From JBBDIJ01 sp040880485 (GTDB lineage: Bacteria > Bacteroidota > Rhodothermia > Balneolales > Balneolaceae): 64,000 nucleotides of DNA. Positions 58,069 through 64,000 of the stretch are shown here, in pieces (the stretch's first letter is position 1; each line of letters starts with the position of its first letter). Under the pieces are notes generated by a model. The model did not search any database and was not told the origin of the DNA. It saw only the letters and a program-made list of their open reading frames with translations. Made by a program: the position numbers and the translations under genes. The stretch is from the NCBI GenBank assembly GCA_040880485.1, contig JBBDIJ010000009.1:1-64000 (forward strand), read 5' to 3'.

Positions 58069-60159
58069 TCAGGGGAGGGAAGATCTTTGTCGTATGACCC
58101 ACTCACCGGTTAGTAGCATTATCAGTATCAGGAACCAGAAATAGCTCTCATTGAGATGAAACCGCCAGGGTCGGTGATGTTCAACGGCCTGAAGCAGATC
58201 ACGACGGTTGAGCTCTTCAACCAGAGCCTGGGATCCGGGATCTGAAAGAATGGTTCCACCGGAAGCCTCTGCCAATTGACGTAACCGTTCATCTTCTCTT
58301 CGGGTGTCAATCATCTCGATGCTCGATTCTGTGACACTAAATTCTCCTTCAGTTTCACCTGCCTGAAGTCCGTTACGTAAAGCTCTTGCATAATATCGCC
58401 AGGTGCCGGCAGTCAAGGACCCGGTATTTAATTCGTACTGACCTCCTCCAATATTTTTCATTGTCCATATCCGGGTTTCCCCATTATTACCGGTCAGATT
58501 GAACTCTATAGATGCATTGCTTTCGGGTTCTCCACTCTCATTACGCAGTGTCCCTCTGAATCCAGCGGGCTCCGTTTCGAAAAAAACTCGTTTTACCGGT
58601 GTGATTTTCAGGTTTTGCATATCCGGCGGCGACTGTGCCCACGCAGACAGGTTCTGAATCAACACTCTGGCAAACTGACGAATCTCCTCATCAGGACTTT
58701 GCAGATATCGATACCATCCAAAAGCGTTTACCACTACGTGTCTGAGGTTTCCGGCTTCTTCTGCAAGAATGACTGGCAGATTCATCACCTGGCCCTGATG
58801 GCTGCCATCAAAAAGTTTAATGGCTGACGGGCTGTATGAATAGATGCCATCCGGGGTATACAGCCCGGGTGAACGGTTGTAATCGAATGCCGGGAGGTCA
58901 GAGATTGGGTGGTTCATTCCCTCTTTAGCAGGTGAGAGTCGTATTTCGATCGATCCGCTGCCCTCCTCAAATTCTATCCCAAGAGTAGATCCGGGATGGT
59001 TCGCTCCGGGCATGGAAAATTCAATGGTGGGAATAGAGTGAAGGCTGGGCGGCATCGAGTAGCCTTGCGGTGCTTCTCCATGAATGAGGAGCAGGTCAGG
59101 ACGGCGCTCCCATTCTGATACGACGGTTGGATCCCCCTCAATAAACCGCTCCCCGGCCCATGTAAATGGAGTCATGTGAATAGATCTATCGCTCATAAGC
59201 AGATGCCTGATGGCACCTACATCCGGATGTATAGACCAGGAGAGAGATATGATCTGAATGTTGTCATCCTGTACCTCTACAGCGAACGGGTAGTTGTTGT
59301 TCTCAATATTCTCTTCATCAGCCAAAGGCGGGATATAGATCCTGTAGGCCTGCAGTCCGGACTCCGAGAATTCAAGCTCGAATGATAGAGCGTGTACAGA
59401 CTGGTCCTCTGAAAAATGAATCTCTCTGTTCTCCAGAGGTTCGTCATTTTTCAACAGAATAACCTGGGCGTTATCTCCTGCGAATTCGTTTTGACGGATC
59501 GATACATCAGCGATCTGTCGAGTGTCCAGATATCCTGTATCGTTTGTCACTACATCAGTAACAGCTACGTCACGAACAGGGTCGGGATCGCCCACCGGTA
59601 TGACGAATAGTGGAATGGATAGCTCTCGTGCAGTGGAAACCGGATCTGAACCACGCGTTACGATTCCATCACTGAAGAGAATGGATGCTACATAGCGATC
59701 TGAATGTTCACGAATGTGAGTGAGAACAGTATGCAAGTCTGTCGAGCCGCCCTCAAGTTGCATCTCAAATGGGTTGGCCGGTTCAACTGAGTGATCGAAA
59801 CGCCAATATGTAACAGCGCTCTCTATTGTTCCAATTCCGGCGTCTTCTATCATCTCAAGGTAGCTTTCCGCTCCACGATAATTTCCACGAACTGCAGACA
59901 TGCTTCGACTGTCGTCAAAATATACCGAGATACGTGGTTCTGTGGTTGTCACTTCTGTCCGCTGTACGAAGGGGTTTAGCAGAAGCAATAACAGAATTAA
60001 AAAGGAAGAACTGCGCAGAACAATCAGTATCCATCGGGTTTTTGGATGGAGCTCAGTAGTTCTGTAGCTCCACCAGCTACCTGCAAGCAATAGTATTGCA
60101 AGTAGAAGCAGCAAGAGGGGGGGCAGGAACGGTTGTATGCTTTGCAGATGGAAATCCAT
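58069..60159 (-). CDS. vWA-domain membrane protein
   Basis: 696 residues. Two hydrophobic helices lie at the N-terminus (about 10-28, 44-62) and one near the C-terminus (about 671-688). The vWA-like domain has the MIDAS motif DDSRSMS (D-x-S-x-S; about residue 82) and a second-strand SILFSDGI. A large glutamine-amidotransferase-like/Ig region follows (IPTIEFSMPGANHPGS..., then FRGTLRNESGEPESNASIEF). Such vWA proteins pair with MoxR ATPases, here 70 bases upstream on the same strand. The probable role is metal-dependent protein assembly or envelope quality control; the target is unknown. Confidence 0.8.
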   Translation of the reverse strand: MDFHLQSIQPFLPPLLLLLLAILLLAGSWWSYRTTELHPKTRWILIVLRSSSFLILLLLLLNPFVQRTEVTTTEPRISVYFDDSRSMSAVRGNYRGAESYLEMIEDAGIGTIESAVTYWRFDHSVEPANPFEMQLEGGSTDLHTVLTHIREHSDRYVASILFSDGIVTRGSDPVSTARELSIPLFVIPVGDPDPVRDVAVTDVVTNDTGYLDTRQIADVSIRQNEFAGDNAQVILLKNDEPLENREIHFSEDQSVHALSFELEFSESGLQAYRIYIPPLADEENIENNNYPFAVEVQDDNIQIISLSWSIHPDVGAIRHLLMSDRSIHMTPFTWAGERFIEGDPTVVSEWERRPDLLLIHGEAPQGYSMPPSLHSIPTIEFSMPGANHPGSTLGIEFEEGSGSIEIRLSPAKEGMNHPISDLPAFDYNRSPGLYTPDGIYSYSPSAIKLFDGSHQGQVMNLPVILAEEAGNLRHVVVNAFGWYRYLQSPDEEIRQFARVLIQNLSAWAQSPPDMQNLKITPVKRVFFETEPAGFRGTLRNESGEPESNASIEFNLTGNNGETRIWTMKNIGGGQYELNTGSLTAGTWRYYARALRNGLQAGETEGEFSVTESSIEMIDTRREDERLRQLAEASGGTILSDPGSQALVEELNRRDLLQAVEHHRPWRFHLNESYFWFLILIMLLTGEWVIRQRSSLP

Positions 60160-60229
60160 AACCCTGATCCGGTGTTGCTCCTGTTATCTCTGTTGGGAAA
60201 TCCGCAGGCTTGCTTCTTAATGGAAACGG

Positions 60230-61261
60230 CTAGAGTTCCTCGAGTAACCGAAGAATGATGTCTGTACGTCCGAGCCCCTCCGCTTCTGCCGCGTAGTTGG
60301 TTACGATCCGGTGTTGAAGTACCGGAATTGCGAGTTCCCGTATATCCTCTTCCGCTACATTCAGCCGGCCGCGTGATAGAGCTCTTGCTTTGCCCCCGAG
60401 AATCAGGTATTGGGAAGCCCGTGGCCCGGCTCCCCAGCTCAGATATTGTTTGACCCACGACGGTACTCCATCCGCTCCCGGTCGGGTGCCACGAACCAGG
60501 CGCACAGCCTTGTCGAGAACATTATCCGGGACAGGAACCTCTCTGACCAGAGATTGAAGTGAGATAAGCTCTTCACGGCTCAAGACGCTGGACACACGAG
60601 CTTCGGATCCAGAGGTGGTCTGTTCAACTATTTTCTTCTCTTCATCGAGTGCCGGATAGTCCAGTTCAAGATTAAACATAAAACGATCCAGTTGAGCTTC
60701 CGGCAGGGGATAGGTGCCCTCCTGCTCAATAGGATTTTGTGTGGCAAGCACAAAAAACGGGGGTTCCAGCGGATAAGTGGTTCCGCCGGCAGTAACATGC
60801 ATCTCCTGCATCCCTTCAAGAAGGGCAGCCTGCGTTTTAGGTGGTGTACGATTGATTTCGTCTGCCAGAACAATATGCGCAAAGACCGGGCCTTTAATAA
60901 AGCGGAACTTTTTCCTTCCCGATTCCGGGTGGTCTTCAATAACCTCTGTTCCGGTGATGTCTCCGGGCATCAGGTCCGGCGTAAACTGGATCCGACTGAA
61001 TTGAAGGGTCAGACTGTCTGCAAGAGTCCGGATCAATAATGTCTTTGCAAGTCCTGGGACCCCGACCAGCATGCAGTGCCCCCTTGAGAAGAGTGCAATC
61101 AGCAGTTGGTCTACAATACTCTTCTGCCCCACAACCACCTTTTCGACTTCCTGTCGGACGAGATGAAATGAGTCGGTAAAAAACCGTGCGGCCTCTTCGG
61201 GGCTATCGGGGATCGATGAGGGGGTCGGGGTTCTGGATGTCAGGTTGGGTCTGGATGTCAT
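60230..61261 (-). CDS. MoxR-family AAA+ ATPase
   Basis: 343 residues from MTSRPNLTS. Walker A is GVPGLAKTLL (the MoxR form G-x-P-G-x-x-K-T), Walker B is HIVLADEINRTPPKTQAALLEGM, then ATQNPIEQEGTYPLPEAQLDRF and the arginine-finger region. MoxR proteins chaperone vWA partners. The start overlaps the end of the SurA-like gene by 59 bases; a later start codon within the N-terminus could shorten this, but none is clearly better. Operon with the two foldase genes and the vWA gene. Confidence 0.93.
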   Translation of the reverse strand: MTSRPNLTSRTPTPSSIPDSPEEAARFFTDSFHLVRQEVEKVVVGQKSIVDQLLIALFSRGHCMLVGVPGLAKTLLIRTLADSLTLQFSRIQFTPDLMPGDITGTEVIEDHPESGRKKFRFIKGPVFAHIVLADEINRTPPKTQAALLEGMQEMHVTAGGTTYPLEPPFFVLATQNPIEQEGTYPLPEAQLDRFMFNLELDYPALDEEKKIVEQTTSGSEARVSSVLSREELISLQSLVREVPVPDNVLDKAVRLVRGTRPGADGVPSWVKQYLSWGAGPRASQYLILGGKARALSRGRLNVAEEDIRELAIPVLQHRIVTNYAAEAEGLGRTDIILRLLEEL

Positions 61262-62636
61262 TGATGCCCTGATTAGGTTCTCGTAAGTCCTCTGGAACGG
61301 CAATTTTGTACGCTACGTAGATGTTCTCTCTTAGCTCGGATAACCAGGCCCTCATGATTCGATCTGACTTTTGGTTCAGCGCTGATCTGCGAATCTGTTC
61401 ATAATCCTGCTCCAGGTTAAGAATGTGTTCCGGCACGAGCCGATCCAGCTTTACGATTCGAAAGGCACGCTGCTCAGTGGGCCCCTGAAGGTTAAATGGC
61501 CTCGGTTCCGATATATCACCCTCCTCATCCAGAAGCAACGCAATGCCGTAGAGTGAGGCATCAAGTTGATTTAATGGCAACAGATGTCTCTCACTCTGTC
61601 TTTCAATGATTCGGCCACCCCATGTGCGTGTATATTCATCATCAGAGTGTCTGCGAGCCATTGTGCGAAAATCGGATCCATGAGTCAGGATACTGTCCCG
61701 AATGGTACTCAAATGTTCGATCGCCCACTCTTCATCGAGCTGGGCTTCGTCTATCGCGATCAACAGATTGTTGGTTTCGATCTGGTCTCCTACTCTGCGG
61801 TTCAGCCGGATCAGATGGAAACCGAATGCGGTTTCTACGATCTCCGAAACCTCACCTGGAGCGAGGGCTGCTGCGGCAGCCGAGTATTCGGGAACCAGAT
61901 CTTCAATCGGAATTAGCGGGATCAAACCGCCATTGGGGGCAGTTGGGCCGGTGCTGTAGCGTCGTGCCATCTCCTCGAATGAGGCACCGTGAACCACTAT
62001 GGAGTCGCGAATGCTGGCCAGTTTGTCTATCACATCGGTGCGAGCCTGCTGAAGTGGGGGGGGTACAGAGACGATTTGTGAAAGGGCCACCTGTTCGGGG
62101 ATCTCAGGTAGAGAGTCCGGGGGGATTTGTTCGAAAAACGCGACTACCTCGGGACGAGTTATATTGATTCTTCCGTGTTGAATTTCTCTCATTCGTTGTG
62201 CAATCGCCTCATCCCTGAACGTCTCCCTGAATTCGCTTCTCAGCTCAATGATACTCTGTCCCAATGCCTGTTCCAGAGCCGTTTCACTTCCGGCCATCTC
62301 AATCAGTTCATTGATCCTCTGGTCCATCATTCGATTTACCTGATCATCTGTAACAACTACGGAGTCTATCGCAGCCTGTTCGATGAGTACGTAATTATCG
62401 ATGGCAGATTCAAGGACACTGAACCAGAGCTGTTCAGTAAAAGGTACAGCCTGATTGTACTGCATCTCCCACTCCCGCATCGTTTCGGCTACCTGTCGGT
62501 CTATATCTGACTTCAATAAGATGCGATCGTTTACGACTGCGACGATCCTGTCGGAATAGGCCGTTTCGGATGATTGGGCTGTCAACAATTGCGCACTCAT
62601 CATCAATAGCAGGATGCCGTGCAAAAAGAACTTCAT
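61203..62636 (-). CDS. SurA-like periplasmic chaperone/parvulin
   Basis: 477 residues from MKFFLHG, with a signal peptide ending LLTAQ. The SurA N-domain (IVAVVNDRILLKSDIDRQVA) is followed by two parvulin (PpiC) domains: one about 160-280 (VALSQIV, GLIPLIPIEDLVPEYSAAA, FGFHLIRLNRR), one about 285-390 (RTMARRHSDDE, WGGRIIERQ). It helps outer-membrane protein folding in the periplasm. The start lies 11 bases after the stop of the preceding foldase-like gene. Confidence 0.92.
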   Translation of the reverse strand: MKFFLHGILLLMMSAQLLTAQSSETAYSDRIVAVVNDRILLKSDIDRQVAETMREWEMQYNQAVPFTEQLWFSVLESAIDNYVLIEQAAIDSVVVTDDQVNRMMDQRINELIEMAGSETALEQALGQSIIELRSEFRETFRDEAIAQRMREIQHGRINITRPEVVAFFEQIPPDSLPEIPEQVALSQIVSVPPPLQQARTDVIDKLASIRDSIVVHGASFEEMARRYSTGPTAPNGGLIPLIPIEDLVPEYSAAAAALAPGEVSEIVETAFGFHLIRLNRRVGDQIETNNLLIAIDEAQLDEEWAIEHLSTIRDSILTHGSDFRTMARRHSDDEYTRTWGGRIIERQSERHLLPLNQLDASLYGIALLLDEEGDISEPRPFNLQGPTEQRAFRIVKLDRLVPEHILNLEQDYEQIRRSALNQKSDRIMRAWLSELRENIYVAYKIAVPEDLREPNQGINDIQTQPDIQNPDPLIDPR

Positions 62637-62647
62637 GAGTAGGGATT

Positions 62648-63565
62648 TTATTGAGTGTTCCGGTTTGATTCCTGTTGCCACTCTATCTCATCGATGGCAA
62701 GGCGCTCAATTTCATTATTTGCTTCGGCTTGAAGATAGAGATTCCTGATGTATGAATTCACGAGTCTCTGGGTTTTTTCGAGCCGAAGCCATTCAGTGAT
62801 CTGTTCAATCAGCCACTCGAGATCGGGGTGATCTCCCTCAGGGCGCGACTCCATCAACTGGACAAAGTGAAAAAGGCCACCGTGTACTTGAATGGGTGAG
62901 ATTTCGCGAATTCCTATCACATTGGCCAGATAGTGGTTCATGATCGGAATGTCTGAAACAGCCATAGTAACAGGCCAGAACCGTTCCGACTCACGAAATT
63001 GACGATCGGGATTCACACTATATCTCTGAGTAACATCGGACCAGGAAACGCTGCCAAGCAGATCATTTCTGGCACTTTCAGCTTCACCAAGGGTTCGGGT
63101 TGTCAAGTGCCTGAACCGGATATACTCCTCGTCCAGGATAAAATTATCTTTGTGGGACTGGTAGTAATTTTGCGCTTCCTCTCGACTGACAGCAAGTTCT
63201 TCACTGTGTTGGCTTATCACGTAGTCGGTGATTGCGTTTCTGAGTAACTGTTCACGAAGCCTCTCCATTCGGCGAGTCATGTCGGCGTTTCTGTCCAGAC
63301 CGATTCGTTCGGCCTCTTTTCTGATCACCTGATTTTGTATCCAGGTGGTTTGAAACTGCTCAATAGCAGAAAGGGAGTCCTTTACCAGTAGAAGATCGGG
63401 AATCTCTTTCAGTGCCTGTTGCAGTGTGAGTGCACTCTCTCCCACACGTGCAAGTACCGGATCGGATGGATGATCAGATGCCATTTCACATGAGCTGAGA
63501 ATCAGAGACATCATAAACAGCAAAAGACCGTTTATGGCCATATTATTTGTAGAAAGCAGGTTCAT
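62648..63565 (-). CDS. Parvulin/SurA-related lipoprotein
   Basis: 305 residues from MNLLSTNN; a shorter start at 63541 (MAING) is also possible. Its signal peptide ends in the lipobox LSSC. The N-terminal part has a SurA-type helix domain (WIQNQVIRKEAERIGLDRN, then LLRNAITDYVISQHS), and the remainder resembles a degenerate PpiC domain (IRFRHLTTRTLGEAESARND, then RYSVNPDRQF). It probably acts with the SurA-like protein as an envelope chaperone. First gene of the run foldase-foldase-MoxR-vWA. Confidence 0.8.
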   Translation of the reverse strand: MNLLSTNNMAINGLLLFMMSLILSSCEMASDHPSDPVLARVGESALTLQQALKEIPDLLLVKDSLSAIEQFQTTWIQNQVIRKEAERIGLDRNADMTRRMERLREQLLRNAITDYVISQHSEELAVSREEAQNYYQSHKDNFILDEEYIRFRHLTTRTLGEAESARNDLLGSVSWSDVTQRYSVNPDRQFRESERFWPVTMAVSDIPIMNHYLANVIGIREISPIQVHGGLFHFVQLMESRPEGDHPDLEWLIEQITEWLRLEKTQRLVNSYIRNLYLQAEANNEIERLAIDEIEWQQESNRNTQ

Positions 63566-63711
63566 CCGGGAAAAATCCCGCAAATAGTTCAGTGTTCCAA
63601 ATAGAATCATGTACATCCTTCAAAACTGGTTTCACAAGAAAAAATTGCAGAGTTTATTTTTGAGTTCACGGCCAGTTTGAACCGGTATTTAATCACATCA
63701 GGGATTCGGAA

Positions 63712-64000
63712 ATGAATAAAAAAGTGGCTAATCGGATCGAAAGGATAGGAAGTGCATTGGAGTCCTGGTTGAGGCCCGACAACGAGAGGCTGAACCGTGC
63801 AATTGAGAGGAGCGTAGATGAAGGACTCTTCTCCCTGCCGGACGTTCATCACCGCTTACGTTCACTGAAGCGAACGATGACAACCGCTGCACTTGGTGAG
63901 TGGAGCCTTTGCCTGCCTGATGATTTTGACCCGGGATCCGGGAGCAGTATTCTCAATTTCCACCCGGGTAATCTCCCATTGTGTGGCATTGAGGATCTGT
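63712..64000 (+). CDS. Probable acyl-CoA reductase (LuxC-like), N-terminal part
   Basis: The frame is open from the ATG at 63712 (MNKKVANRIERIGSALESWL) and leaves the window. The last visible residues, LNFHPGNLPLCGIEDL, resemble the AGNIPLVGFxDxL block near the nucleotide-binding site of the Bacteroidota acyl-CoA reductase/LuxC family. The N-terminus also has that family's LxxRLxxLxxxL-type helix. Divergent from the foldase operon. Moderate confidence because only about 96 residues are seen. Confidence 0.55.
   Translation, partial: MNKKVANRIERIGSALESWLRPDNERLNRAIERSVDEGLFSLPDVHHRLRSLKRTMTTAALGEWSLCLPDDFDPGSGSSILNFHPGNLPLCGIEDL

Noticed and set aside
1..64000. CRISPR array, insertion sequence or rRNA operon
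   Set aside because: No regularly spaced identical repeats, transposase domains, terminal inverted repeats or rRNA sequence blocks were recognised.

Overview
The window is a stretch of bacterial chromosome, roughly half G+C, from the Bacteroidota/Rhodothermota/Balneolota side of the tree. The signs are: a C-terminal type IX secretion (T9SS) sorting domain on a large surface protein, a type III glutamine synthetase, menaquinone genes in the order menA-menC-menE, a DUF6588-like outer-membrane protein, signal peptides ending in A-Q, and start sites that often lack a Shine-Dalgarno sequence. No insertion sequence, integrase, CRISPR array or rRNA operon was seen. The assignment to Balneolota or Rhodothermota is an inference; no 16S gene is present.

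Layout. 1-18285 is housekeeping and almost all on the minus strand after the 3' part of polA: a DUF6588-like barrel protein, rsgA, lon, a second barrel-like protein, a UvrD/PcrA helicase, a DnaQ-like exonuclease, an N-acetylmuramoyl-alanine amidase, an RsmI-like methyltransferase, a membrane protein, a degenerate beta-lactamase-fold protein, dapF, holB and ccmB. 18451-21355 (+) holds a PTS EIIA protein, dacB (PBP4) and folD. 21352-24953 (-) is menA-menC-menE. 25224-27404 (+) is glutamine synthetase III with a clear terminator. 27540-33230 holds queG, an FKBP lipoprotein, an RhlE-like DEAD-box helicase, a PlsC acyltransferase, a membrane protein and a metallopeptidase-like protein. 33396-39300 is a surface-protein locus: a 1328-residue beta-propeller/Ig/FN3 protein with a T9SS signal and two lipoproteins. 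tRNA-Leu(CAA) follows at 39483-39566, then a 496-residue unknown protein and a short-chain dehydrogenase.

The most distinctive part is 41872-54711, a complete-looking retractable type IV pilus machine. It contains two pilin-like proteins (MGQQQ N-termini, no ordinary leader and no Glu5), an O-antigen ligase-like membrane protein between them, PilC, PilB, a cyclic-nucleotide-binding-domain protein, a PilT-like ATPase with an altered Asp box, a PilM-PilN fusion, a PilO-PilP-like fusion and a secretin that ends in a SPOR domain. No prepilin peptidase gene is in the window. The 473-base region before the first pilin carries two CRP/FNR-type dyads. Together these suggest a rearranged, fusion-rich pilus whose pilins may be processed or glycosylated differently from the textbook system. 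This is the best candidate here for an under-described system.

54768-64000 holds a second PlsC, tadA, a lipoprotein plus coiled-coil membrane protein pair, a minus-strand run of two parvulin-type foldases, a MoxR ATPase and a vWA membrane protein, and the start of a probable acyl-CoA reductase that leaves the window.
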